A stretch of DNA of 14,569 nt. Source: Sphingobium sp. (GTDB lineage: Bacteria; Pseudomonadota; Alphaproteobacteria; Sphingomonadales; Sphingomonadaceae). The first letter of the stretch is position 1; the number at the start of each line of letters is the position of its first letter. Below the pieces are notes generated by a model that made no database searches, had not been told where the DNA came from, and saw nothing but the letters and a program-made list of their open reading frames with translations. The position numbers were made by a program, and so were the translations under genes. Shown here in pieces: positions 1 to 6,671 of the stretch. Location of the stretch: positions 1 to 14,569 of the forward strand of contig JAGIAA010000051.1 in assembly GCA_017745115.1 (NCBI GenBank), read 5' to 3'.

Positions 1-41
1 TCGCGGATCTGCGCGACCGTGAGATCGGTGAGCGCGCCCAT
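1..41 (-). CDS. gatA: Glutamyl/aspartyl-tRNA amidotransferase subunit A, N-terminal fragment
   Basis: Only the first 13 codons are in the window; the gene runs off the left edge. The reading is [13 protein letters not shown], which fits the short helical N-terminus of GatA, where an LTDLT-like stretch is common. The ATG overlaps the gatC stop codon by one base (TAATG on the minus strand), the usual translationally coupled gatC-gatA order. GatA is the amidase subunit that releases ammonia from glutamine for converting Glu-tRNA(Gln) or Asp-tRNA(Asn). The call rests mainly on position after gatC, since too little protein is visible to show the amidase signature. Confidence 0.85.
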   Translation of the reverse strand, partial: MGALTDLTVAQIR

Positions 42-328
42 TATTCGATCACCTTCGGCACGGCGAAAAAGCCGTGCTCGGCCTGGGGCGCATTGGCGAG
101 TACCTTGTCGCGGACATTGCCGTCGGTGACGACATCTTCGCGCAGGCGCAGCGTGTTGGGAATGACGGCTGTCATCGGCGCAATGCCGGTGACGTCCACT
201 TCGCCGAGCTGCTCCACCCAGTTGAGTATGCCATTGAGCTCGGGCACGAGGGCCTCGGCTTCGCTGTCGGTTACGGCGAGGCGGGCCAGGCTGGCCACCT
301 TCTTCACGGTTGTCAGGTCTACGCTCAT
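41..328 (-). CDS. gatC: Glutamyl/aspartyl-tRNA amidotransferase subunit C
   Basis: The 95-residue product has the length and pattern of GatC: an N-terminal [12 protein letters not shown] segment, the central [19 protein letters not shown] region, then a conserved LREDVV stretch and a C-terminal FFAVPKVIE, which matches the usual F-x-VPKVIE ending. GatC is the small wrapping subunit that stabilises the GatA-GatB amidotransferase in the cytoplasm, which makes Gln-tRNA and Asn-tRNA in bacteria lacking the direct synthetases. It overlaps gatA by one base. There is no clear Shine-Dalgarno sequence before the ATG: the twelve bases upstream on the coding strand read AGCGCGCCGGGC, and just beyond them lies a palindromic repeat (340-391) that would fall in the mRNA leader. 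Confidence 0.95.
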   Translation of the reverse strand: MSVDLTTVKKVASLARLAVTDSEAEALVPELNGILNWVEQLGEVDVTGIAPMTAVIPNTLRLREDVVTDGNVRDKVLANAPQAEHGFFAVPKVIE

Positions 329-339
329 GCCCGGCGCGC

Positions 340-391
340 TAGAGCATTTTCAGCAAAAGTGGAATCCGGTTTTGCGCCTGAAAATGCTCTA
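340..391. repeat. Imperfect intergenic palindrome
   Basis: Two perfect 14-base arms (340-353 and 378-391, TAGAGCATTTTCAG and its complement) are followed inward by a CAAAA/TTTTG pair (354-358 with 370-374), separated by a 3-base bulge at 375-377. The core reads AGTGGAATCCGGTTTT. The design, a GAGCATTTTC arm around a GTGG...CCGGTTTT core, resembles repeats scattered through intergenic regions of many alphaproteobacterial genomes (from memory). Only one copy is in this window, so its repetitive nature is inferred. It ends 11 bases before the gatC start and would be part of that leader. Confidence 0.6.
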
Positions 392-399
392 ATCAATAA

Positions 400-430
400 A
401 CTGGCTATTTTTATCCAAAGAATGGCCAGT
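400..430 (-). terminator. Possible terminator of the DUF4153-like gene
   Basis: ACTGGCTATT (400-409) and AATGGCCAGT (421-430) pair over 10 bases with one G-T wobble and leave an 11-base loop. On the minus strand the hairpin lies 18 bases past the stop codon of the membrane-protein gene and is followed by TTATTGATT, which is only moderately T-rich. It may act as a weak intrinsic terminator between that gene and gatC. The same stretch must also hold the gatCA promoter, which I could not place with confidence. Confidence 0.35.
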
Positions 431-448
431 CATTGAGTGTTCAGAGCA

Positions 449-2245
449 TCAAGGCTCGGCGGTATCACTCGCGTTGAACGGCTGCCCAAACACTTTGCCG
501 TCGATCAGAACCTCGCGTTGCTGAACCGGGCGCGTTGTCACCTTTCCAGCAAGGACAGCGGCAGCCAGTCGATCCATCGCTGCTTTTCGTAGATCGAGAT
601 CCGGACGCGGAGCCACACGAATCCAACGCTGTCCCGACTTGTAGAGCGCCGTGATAACAGGCCCGCAAACTTTGCAATCCGCATCCGCAGCGGCGACCAC
701 AAGAGCGTATCCAGCGCCTGACTTCGTATAAACTGTGCAACCTCCCCGGTAGCCGCAGACCGATCGGTCGCCCAGGAACTCACGCAGATCTTGGTCGAGC
801 GTTATCTTGTTCGGTAGGATGGTCAGGCGCTTATCGAGTGCCTCGCCGCTTCGCTGCGCGGCCTCGTTTGGAGCCTCGCTCCAACGATTTTCCATCTTTT
901 CCGCCGCGGTGGCGAATTTTCGCACACTCGCATCCCTAGCCTCCTTCGCCAGTCGCTTGATCGCCGCCTTGCCGGGCGGTCCGAAATCGAACCACAGTCC
1001 ACGATAGTCGAAGTCGACGGGCTTGATCTTGCCGCTGTTCAGCCGCGCGATCTGGTCCGCCGTCGCCAGCCGATCAAAGCCGACGATCGAGGTCGAGAGA
1101 ATGAGCGCCACACCGCCGAGAATGAAAGCGAGATGCAGGTTGCTGCGGTAGAGCCGCGCGACCCAGTCGCCCCGCCGGAGGATAGCCGCAGCATAGGCGA
1201 CCGCCGTTACCGCTGCGAGAATGATGAAGGTGACGGCCCACAGCCGATCCGGCGACAGGCCATGCTGGCCGATGCGCAGGCCCGTCGACCAGGCACAGAT
1301 CGCCACCAGCGGCAGCAAAGCCAGCGCCAGGGCCATGGCGCCCCAGCGCAGCGGCCGCGACAGCGCGGCATCCTCCGCCTTGTCGCCGATCACCGCGTTG
1401 ACGAGGAACAAGGCTACAAGGCCCGCGCTCAACATCGCCGGCGTGGTCTCGCCCGTCGCCCAGAGCGGCGCGAGCCCCGTGAAGGGCAGCACGGCCAGGA
1501 AAGCGACGAGCCCCACCGCCAGTACCGGCGCCAGCACCCGCAGCACGATCATCGCCACCCGCTGTAGCAGCGAAATGATGACCTGCCGGTCCCGCAACAG
1601 CCCCATGCCGCCGCCATAAGCCGCGCCGAACAGCAGCGCGATCGCCCATTCCTTGCGCAGCAGGTCGCGCAAAACGTCGATCTTCACGAGATGGAACATC
1701 TCGGCGAGCAGGAAGGCGATCGCCACCACGATGCCGGTGAAGATGCCCGAAAGCCCGCCGAGCAGCGCATCGGTCCAGGCCGCCTCATGGACGTCCGAAT
1801 AGACCAGCGCCTGCCGCTTCCACTCCTTGATTCCGGCCCACGACCAGTTCGCCGGCAGGTGCGGATGGCGTGCGTCAGCCGCTTGATACAGCACGAGAAA
1901 CACGGCCGAGGCGACCACGCCGCTGCACATCGGCCAGAGCAGATACTCGAACGAGTCGCTCGACGTGCCGTTCCACAGCATCACGCCGCCGGCGATCAAG
2001 CCGCAGACCGCTGCTATGATCAGCGCCGGGACGTCGCGCCCCTGCCGCCATGAAAGCCCGAAGGAAACGCCGCTGACGGCCAGGAAAACGATCGCGGAGC
2101 CGACGAGGCGCTTGCCCCATTCCCATCCGCTGTCAGGCAGGTCCGCCAGTTGCTGGATGGCGAGTGCGAAGAGCGCACCCAGAACCATGAGCCCCCATGT
2201 GCGTAACGGCCAACCCGGCTCCTGCGTTGCCGTCTCGCTTGCCAT
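449..2245 (-). CDS. DUF4153-like polytopic membrane protein
   Basis: The 598-residue product has about eleven hydrophobic segments, near residues 15-33, 47-65, 73-91, 103-121, 159-183, 200-217, 235-256, 268-287, 300-324, 336-356 and 370-390, followed by a soluble tail (391-598). The arrangement and the DFDYRGLWFDFGPPGK stretch (411-426) fit the alphaproteobacterial DUF4153 group, whose function is unknown; the name is by recall and is moderately certain. The tail carries four cysteines at 497, 503, 524 and 527 (CGYRGGC and CKVC), which could form disulfides if periplasmic or bind a metal. The ATG at 2245 is supported by GGGGAGAG upstream on the minus strand. The gene stands alone, facing away from the DUF3089 gene and followed by gatC. 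Confidence 0.65.
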   Translation of the reverse strand: MASETATQEPGWPLRTWGLMVLGALFALAIQQLADLPDSGWEWGKRLVGSAIVFLAVSGVSFGLSWRQGRDVPALIIAAVCGLIAGGVMLWNGTSSDSFEYLLWPMCSGVVASAVFLVLYQAADARHPHLPANWSWAGIKEWKRQALVYSDVHEAAWTDALLGGLSGIFTGIVVAIAFLLAEMFHLVKIDVLRDLLRKEWAIALLFGAAYGGGMGLLRDRQVIISLLQRVAMIVLRVLAPVLAVGLVAFLAVLPFTGLAPLWATGETTPAMLSAGLVALFLVNAVIGDKAEDAALSRPLRWGAMALALALLPLVAICAWSTGLRIGQHGLSPDRLWAVTFIILAAVTAVAYAAAILRRGDWVARLYRSNLHLAFILGGVALILSTSIVGFDRLATADQIARLNSGKIKPVDFDYRGLWFDFGPPGKAAIKRLAKEARDASVRKFATAAEKMENRWSEAPNEAAQRSGEALDKRLTILPNKITLDQDLREFLGDRSVCGYRGGCTVYTKSGAGYALVVAAADADCKVCGPVITALYKSGQRWIRVAPRPDLDLRKAAMDRLAAAVLAGKVTTRPVQQREVLIDGKVFGQPFNASDTAEP

Positions 2246-2349
2246 GGCTCTCTCCCCTGCCCGTTTGGCAAAGACCTATCATCATGCCGCCATCGCGCCA
2301 AATTTCCGCTGTCCTACAGCTTCTCAATCATGTCATGCCGCCGTCACCA

Positions 2350-2522
2350 TCTGAACGCGCAGGGAGATGTTTTCGTGAGTCATCGCTCGAACCGCCTTGG
2401 GAGACAGGCCAAGCCCGGGCGCCGAGCGAGACGGGAAAATCTCATCCCTGGGGCACAACCTTCACAACCTTCGGCGGCCCTATGGCAGCCGCCTGTGCTT
2501 GCCTCACCTTCGTCAAGCGGGC
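2350..2522 (+). ncRNA. Structured RNA candidate, possibly 6S RNA (ssrS)
   Basis: The gap between divergent genes holds two strong hairpins in tandem. The first spans 2364-2443: GAGA (2364-2367) pairs with TCTC (2440-2443), TTTTC (2370-2374) with GAAAA (2435-2439), CGCTCG (2384-2389) with CGAGCG (2423-2428), CGCC (2393-2396) with GGCG (2418-2421), and alternatively CTTGG (2396-2400) with CCAAG (2409-2413). The second has GCACA (2453-2457) with TGTGC (2494-2498) enclosing GGCGGC (2473-2478) with GCCGCC (2488-2493), with a 15-base bulge on the 5' side. Size (about 170 bases), the GAGATGTTTTCG start and the CACAACCTT stretch recall 6S RNA, but zapA is not adjacent and I could not draw a standard 6S fold. 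A structured leader of the DUF3089 operon is the alternative. Boundaries are approximate. Confidence 0.4.
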
Positions 2523-3686
2523 ATGAGCGGACCGGCCGCTAACCCCCGTGGGAGTCGCACCGATTTGGCCCGGAAATTCCTCTACGTTGTTGCCTTCTTC
2601 ATCGTCCTGGCGGTGCTCGCGATGATCTCATTCTCCTTCTTCGGCACCCGGATCATGCAGGGCGTGCTGACTCCGCGCGTCAGCTTCTCGGCGCCGCCGC
2701 CCTTGCCCGCAGGTTTCTATGAGACGCCGCAGGCCTGGTTCGCGCGACCGGATGGCCGCAAGGGCGATCCCGCGAGCTGGCAGCCGGCCAGCGTCGGCGC
2801 CGTGTCCGCTCCCGAGGCGCGTCATGGCGCGGCGATCTTCTTCATCCATCCGACCAGTGCCTTCGACACCATGCGCTGGAACGTGCCGGCCGGCGAGCCG
2901 ATCTCCAGCGCCCAGGCCGAACGCTTCCTGCGGATGCAAGCAAGCACATTCGCGCGGTCCGGCGCCGTCTGGGCGCCGCGCTATCGCCAGGCCGTGTTCG
3001 GCGCCTTCATGACCGACAACGCGGAAGCGAGACAAGCCATCGATCTCGCTTATGGCGACGTGAAGCTCGCCTTCGAGGCTTTTCTCAAGGCCAATCCGAC
3101 CGGTCCGCTAATCCTCGCCGCGCACAGCCAGGGCTCGCTCCACCTGCTGCGTCTGCTGGCCGAGCGCGTGGGCGGTGCCGACTGGCGGTCCCGCCTGGTC
3201 GCCGTTTATGCGCCGGGCTGGCCGATCTCGATCCAGCACGATCTCCCCGCGCTCGGACTCCCGGCCTGCACAGCCGTGGACCAGACCGGCTGCATTCTCT
3301 CATGGCAGAGCTTCGGCCAGCCTGCGGACCCGAGTGCGCTCGATACGGCGTTTGACGCCACGCCAGGCTTCGACGGCAAATCGCGCAAGGGCAGCGCCAT
3401 GCTGTGCACCAATCCGCTGACCGGCGGCGCCTCCCCCGATGGCGCGGCGCAAGCCAATGCCGGCGTCCTGCTCGGTGATGGCGACCCGGCGAGCCTGCTC
3501 GTTCAGCCCGGCAATATCGGCGCGCGCTGCTCCGGACGCGGCATCCTGCTGCTCGATGTCGCTCCGCGTCTCGGGCCATCGGTCCTGCCCGGCAACAACT
3601 ATCACGCCTATGATTATTCGCTCTTCTGGGCGAACGTCCGCGCGGACGCGATGACAAGGCTCACGGCCTGGGGCAAGGCGTCGTGA
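2523..3686 (+). CDS. DUF3089 family alpha/beta-hydrolase-like protein
   Basis: The 387-residue product begins with one membrane anchor (about 17-40, [20 protein letters not shown]) and continues as an alpha/beta-hydrolase-like domain. Visible landmarks are FFIHPTS (107-112), the nucleophile-elbow-like AAHSQGS (199-205, probable nucleophile Ser202), a late acidic residue in LLLDVAP (Asp345), and [12 protein letters not shown] (His361). This matches DUF3089, a lipase-like family of unknown substrate. The anchored domain is probably periplasmic. The ATG at 2523 was chosen because the membrane anchor follows directly; the frame stays open upstream to a TTG at 2397, but that extension has no family character and crosses the RNA candidate. 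The gene's stop overlaps the ruvX start by four bases (GTGA). Confidence 0.8.
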   Translation: MSGPAANPRGSRTDLARKFLYVVAFFIVLAVLAMISFSFFGTRIMQGVLTPRVSFSAPPPLPAGFYETPQAWFARPDGRKGDPASWQPASVGAVSAPEARHGAAIFFIHPTSAFDTMRWNVPAGEPISSAQAERFLRMQASTFARSGAVWAPRYRQAVFGAFMTDNAEARQAIDLAYGDVKLAFEAFLKANPTGPLILAAHSQGSLHLLRLLAERVGGADWRSRLVAVYAPGWPISIQHDLPALGLPACTAVDQTGCILSWQSFGQPADPSALDTAFDATPGFDGKSRKGSAMLCTNPLTGGASPDGAAQANAGVLLGDGDPASLLVQPGNIGARCSGRGILLLDVAPRLGPSVLPGNNYHAYDYSLFWANVRADAMTRLTAWGKAS

Positions 3687-4144
3687 TCACCACCGACGCC
3701 AGCGAGTTCCGCACCGCCCTTCCCGAGGGCGGCCGCCTCATGGGGCTCGACCTCGGCACCAAGACCATCGGCCTCGCGCTCTGCGATGCCGGCTGGAGCT
3801 TCGCGAGCCCCGCCCAGACGCTGGCGCGCGGCAAGTTTTCGCGCGACAAGGACGCGCTCGAAACGATCGTGAAGGCGCAATCCGTGCGGGGCCTCGTGCT
3901 GGGTCTGCCACTCAACATGGATGGCAGCGAGAGCCCGCGTAGCCAGGCGAGCCGAGCCTTCGCCCGCAATATTGCCGTGCTGGGCCTTCCGGTTCTCTTG
4001 CGCGACGAGCGCTGGTCGACTGTCGCCGCCGAGCGCGCCATGATCGAGCAGGACATGAGCCGCGCCAAGCGGGCCGAAAAGATCGATGCCCACGCCGCCG
4101 CGCTCATCCTGCAAGGGGCGATCGACGCCCTGACCCATGGCTGA
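3683..4144 (+). CDS. ruvX: Putative pre-16S rRNA nuclease / Holliday junction resolvase-like protein
   Basis: The 153-residue RNase H-fold protein carries the YqgF signatures: [13 protein letters not shown] (21-33, catalytic Asp23), [14 protein letters not shown] (71-84), LLRDERWST (105-113), and [10 protein letters not shown] (135-144, catalytic Asp135). The family (RuvX/YqgF) is described as trimming the 5' end of 16S rRNA precursors and was earlier proposed as a Holliday junction resolvase. Translation starts at GTG, overlapping the upstream DUF3089 stop by four bases. The first 19 residues form an extension before the core, but no later start lies before the GLDLGT motif except ATG at codon 20, so a shorter protein is possible. 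The stop codon overlaps the next ATG by one base. Confidence 0.93.
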   Translation: MITTDASEFRTALPEGGRLMGLDLGTKTIGLALCDAGWSFASPAQTLARGKFSRDKDALETIVKAQSVRGLVLGLPLNMDGSESPRSQASRAFARNIAVLGLPVLLRDERWSTVAAERAMIEQDMSRAKRAEKIDAHAAALILQGAIDALTHG

Positions 4145-4431
4145 TGGCAGTCCAGCCCGAAATCTGGGTCTATTTGGCCCTGGCCAATCTCGCTGCCTTC
4201 GCGGCCTTCGGTTATGACAAGGCGCGGGCCCGAGCGGGCAAATGGCGGGTGCGAGAGCGCGACCTCCTGCTCCTCGTTCTGCTCGGCGGCGGAGCCGGCG
4301 CCGTGCTCGGCCGCCTCGCCTTTCGTCACAAGACCCGCAAACCCGGCTTTTCGGCCGCGATCTACCTCATCGCACTCGCCGAATTGGGTCTGTTTTGCTG
4401 GCTTGCCCTCGCGCCCCGATCATGGCCCTGA
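4144..4431 (+). CDS. DUF1294 family small membrane protein
   Basis: The 95-residue product has three hydrophobic stretches, near 7-23, 40-60 and 70-90, separated by a conserved polar block. The signature is GYDKARA (23-29), WRVRERDLL (34-42), GGGAGAVLG (48-56) and FRHKTRKPGF (60-69), which is the DUF1294 pattern seen in YdcF-unrelated small membrane proteins and in cold-shock-domain fusions; no function is established. The ATG overlaps the ruvX stop by one base (TGATG), so it is likely expressed by coupling. The stop codon is part of a 9-base direct repeat that runs into the pyrB leader. Confidence 0.85.
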   Translation: MAVQPEIWVYLALANLAAFAAFGYDKARARAGKWRVRERDLLLLVLLGGGAGAVLGRLAFRHKTRKPGFSAAIYLIALAELGLFCWLALAPRSWP

Positions 4432-4450
4432 GTAAGTAGCTTGAGTAAGT
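4429..4450 (+). repeat. Tandem TGAGTAAGT direct repeat
   Basis: TGAGTAAGT occurs at 4429-4437 and again at 4442-4450, 13 bases apart. The first copy includes the stop codon of the DUF1294 gene. The repeat lies in the 47-base gap before pyrB; it may be a small duplication or part of a leader and no protein is known to bind it from the sequence alone. Confidence 0.5.
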
Positions 4451-4478
4451 CGCCCGCCTCCACTATCGGGGGCCTTTA

Positions 4479-5438
4479 ATGACATCGCAGCAGCTCTTTC
4501 CGCACCGGCACCTGACCGGCATCGCTCCGCTTGCGCCCCATGAAATCCGATTCCTCCTCGACGAGGCCGAGCAATGGGTGGCCCTCAACCGCGCCGACAG
4601 CCGCAAGCATGACGGCAGGCTCGCCGGTCTCACCCAGATCAACGCCTTTTTCGAGAACTCGACGCGCACGCTGCTGAGCTTCGAGATCGCCGGCAAGCGC
4701 CTCGGCGCCGACGTCGTCAACATGCACGCCGCCCAATCGAGCGTGAAGAAGGGCGAAACGCTGATCGACACGGCTGTCACGCTCAACGCCATGCGGGCCG
4801 ATGTCATCGTCATCCGCCACATGAGCTCCGGCGCGGTGCAGCTCATTGCCGACAAGGTCGACTGCCCGGTGCTCAACGCAGGTGACGGCCGCCACGAGCA
4901 CCCGACGCAGGCGCTGCTCGACGCGCTCACCATCCGCCGCCGCAAGGGCGGCTTCGAGGGCCTGATCGTCACCATCTGCGGCGATATCCTGCATAGCCGC
5001 GTCGCCCGATCGAACATGCTCTGCCTGACAGCGCTCGGCGCCCAGGTCCGCGTTTGCGCGCCGCCGACGCTTATGCCGACCGAAGTCGAGCGCTATCGTG
5101 TGGCGCCTTTCCATGATTTCGACGCCGCGCTGGACGGCGCCGATGTCGTCATGATGCTCCGTTTGCAGAACGAGCGGATGGACGGCGCCTTCATCCCGTC
5201 CGCCCGTGAATTCCATCAGATCTTCGGCCTGACACCCGAGCGCCTCGCGCTGGCCAAGCCGGACGCGCTCGTCATGCACCCCGGACCGATGAACCGCGGC
5301 GTCGAGATCGTCAGCGCACTGGCCGACGACAAGGCTCGCTCCGCCATCACGGAGCAGGTCGAGATGGGCGTGGCAGTGCGCATGGCCTGCCTCGACGTCC
5401 TGACACGCAGCGCGCGGGGAGTGCCGGGATGGAACTGA
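4479..5438 (+). CDS. pyrB: Aspartate carbamoyltransferase catalytic subunit
   Basis: The 319-residue enzyme condenses carbamoyl phosphate with L-aspartate to N-carbamoyl-aspartate, the committed step of pyrimidine synthesis. The carbamoyl-phosphate loop [13 protein letters not shown] (57-69), the SSVKKGET mobile loop (87-94), HPTQALLD (141-148) and [10 protein letters not shown] (267-276) are all intact, so the enzyme should be active. The ATG at 4479 has a GGGGG stretch (4468-4472) upstream. The stop lies ten bases inside the pyrC-like gene. In Pseudomonas-type enzymes PyrB needs an inactive PyrC homologue to assemble, and the next gene appears to be one. No pyrI regulatory subunit is present, consistent with this class. 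Confidence 0.97.
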   Translation: MTSQQLFPHRHLTGIAPLAPHEIRFLLDEAEQWVALNRADSRKHDGRLAGLTQINAFFENSTRTLLSFEIAGKRLGADVVNMHAAQSSVKKGETLIDTAVTLNAMRADVIVIRHMSSGAVQLIADKVDCPVLNAGDGRHEHPTQALLDALTIRRRKGGFEGLIVTICGDILHSRVARSNMLCLTALGAQVRVCAPPTLMPTEVERYRVAPFHDFDAALDGADVVMMLRLQNERMDGAFIPSAREFHQIFGLTPERLALAKPDALVMHPGPMNRGVEIVSALADDKARSAITEQVEMGVAVRMACLDVLTRSARGVPGWN

Positions 5439-6652
5439 CCGCAATCATCAACGGCTGGCTCTGCGATCCCGAGGACACGCAGCTTGTGCCCGGCACGGTG
5501 CTCGTCGAGGGCGATACGATCGCCGCAATGGGCTCTTTCACGTTCCCCGCCGAGGCGCGCGTCATCGATGCCGGCGGCATGATCGTCGCGCCGGGCATCA
5601 TCGATCTCGGCGTGTTCAAGACCGACAAGCCGGCGTTCCACTTCTCCGGCATCACCCGCGCCGGCCTCATGCCCGATCAGTCCCGCGTGCTCGACGACCC
5701 CGGCCTCGTCCAACATGCCGCGCGTGCCGGAAAGCCCGATTTCTGGGTGCATCCGCTCGGCGCCGCGACCAAGGGCCTGGAGGGCAAGGAACTGGCCGAA
5801 ATGGCCCTGATGAAGGCGGCAGGCGCCCGCGCCATCGCCACCGGGCGCAAGTGGATCGCCGACAGCGGCGTGATGCTGCGGGTGCTGCGTTATGCAGCCG
5901 CACTCGACCTGACGGTGGTGGCCCATGCCGAGGATGATGGCCTTGCCGGACAGGCTGTGGCGACGGACGGCGAAACGGCGACGCGGCTCGGCCTCCCCAG
6001 CGCCCCGGCCTGCGCGGAAGCGATCGCCATTGCCCGCGATATTGCGCTCGCGCGGGTTGCCGGGACGCGGCTTCACTTCCGCCTGGTCTCCACCAAAGCC
6101 GGGTTCGACCTGGTTCGCGCCGCAAAGGCCGAAGGGCTGCCGGTCACCTGCGGCACCAGCCCCGCCTATCTGTTCCTGAATGATGCTGCGGTCAGCGATT
6201 TCCGTACGTTCGCGCGCCTCTCGCCGCCGCTGCGCAGCGAGGCCGACCGGCTCGCGACGATCGCCGCAGTGGCGGACGGCACGGTCGACGTGCTTTGCTC
6301 GGGCCATGATCCGCGCGGCCCCGAGGACAAGCGCCTGCCCTTCGAGGACGCGGCGCCGGGCATGGCTGGCGCCGAAACGCTGCTTCCGCTCACGCTCAAT
6401 CTCGTGCGCGACGGGCATATTTCCGAAAACCGCATGATGGCGCTGCTGGCGGCGAATCCCGCAAAGCTGCTGGGGCTTGAAGCGGGCCGTCTGGAGCCGG
6501 GCCTGCCAGCCGACATCATCCTCATCGACCGCGACGCGCCATGGATCGTCGATTCAGGCAAAATGGCCGCCGCCGCGGGCAACACGGCGTTCGACAAGCT
6601 GCCCGTTCAGGGGCGCTCGCGGATGATCATGAAAGGCGGCGTGATCCGCTAG
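5429..6652 (+). CDS. pyrC: Dihydroorotase-like protein, probably non-catalytic PyrC'
   Basis: The 407-residue protein has the amidohydrolase fold order of dihydroorotase: N-terminal beta part, PGIID (55-59), barrel, and C-terminal [25 protein letters not shown] (343-367). The metal-binding residues are missing. The usual DVHVHLR is DLGVFKT (59-65), the HVSTK-type histidine is replaced in HFRLVSTK (216-223), the TPHH motif is SPAY (244-247), and TDHAPH is GHDPRG (292-297). HAEDD (166-170) partly survives. Such proteins (PyrC') hold the PyrB dodecamer together without catalysis, so a separate active dihydroorotase is expected elsewhere. The ATG overlaps pyrB by ten bases, which implies coupled synthesis in fixed ratio. 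Confidence 0.92.
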   Translation: MELTAIINGWLCDPEDTQLVPGTVLVEGDTIAAMGSFTFPAEARVIDAGGMIVAPGIIDLGVFKTDKPAFHFSGITRAGLMPDQSRVLDDPGLVQHAARAGKPDFWVHPLGAATKGLEGKELAEMALMKAAGARAIATGRKWIADSGVMLRVLRYAAALDLTVVAHAEDDGLAGQAVATDGETATRLGLPSAPACAEAIAIARDIALARVAGTRLHFRLVSTKAGFDLVRAAKAEGLPVTCGTSPAYLFLNDAAVSDFRTFARLSPPLRSEADRLATIAAVADGTVDVLCSGHDPRGPEDKRLPFEDAAPGMAGAETLLPLTLNLVRDGHISENRMMALLAANPAKLLGLEAGRLEPGLPADIILIDRDAPWIVDSGKMAAAAGNTAFDKLPVQGRSRMIMKGGVIR

Positions 6653-6658
6653 GGATCA
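6642..6658. terminator. Small dyad between convergent genes
   Basis: TGATCC (6642-6647) and GGATCA (6653-6658) are perfect complements with a five-base loop that contains the pyrC stop codon. It sits in the 19-base gap between convergent genes and could be a short bidirectional pause hairpin. It has no T-run on either side, so intrinsic termination is doubtful. Confidence 0.2.
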
Positions 6659-6671
6659 AGCAGCGCCAGGC

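Noticed and set aside
329..448. gatCA promoter hexamers (TTGGAT with TGATTA on the minus strand)
   Set aside because: The match is too weak to report as a site, although a promoter must lie somewhere in this gap.
2397..2522. N-terminal extension of the DUF3089 protein from a TTG codon
   Set aside because: The extra 42 residues have no family character and would come from the hairpin region; the ATG at 2523 directly precedes the membrane anchor.
2482..2526. A 14-codon frame ([14 protein letters not shown]) ending in ATGA overlap with the DUF3089 start, a possible leader peptide
   Set aside because: It has no ribosome site, lies inside the second hairpin and shows no regulatory codon run; more likely chance within the RNA candidate.
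5216..6418. A 400-codon open frame on the minus strand opposite pyrB and pyrC
   Set aside because: It is a typical high-GC antisense shadow rich in Arg, Gly and His; pyrB and pyrC are certain on the other strand.
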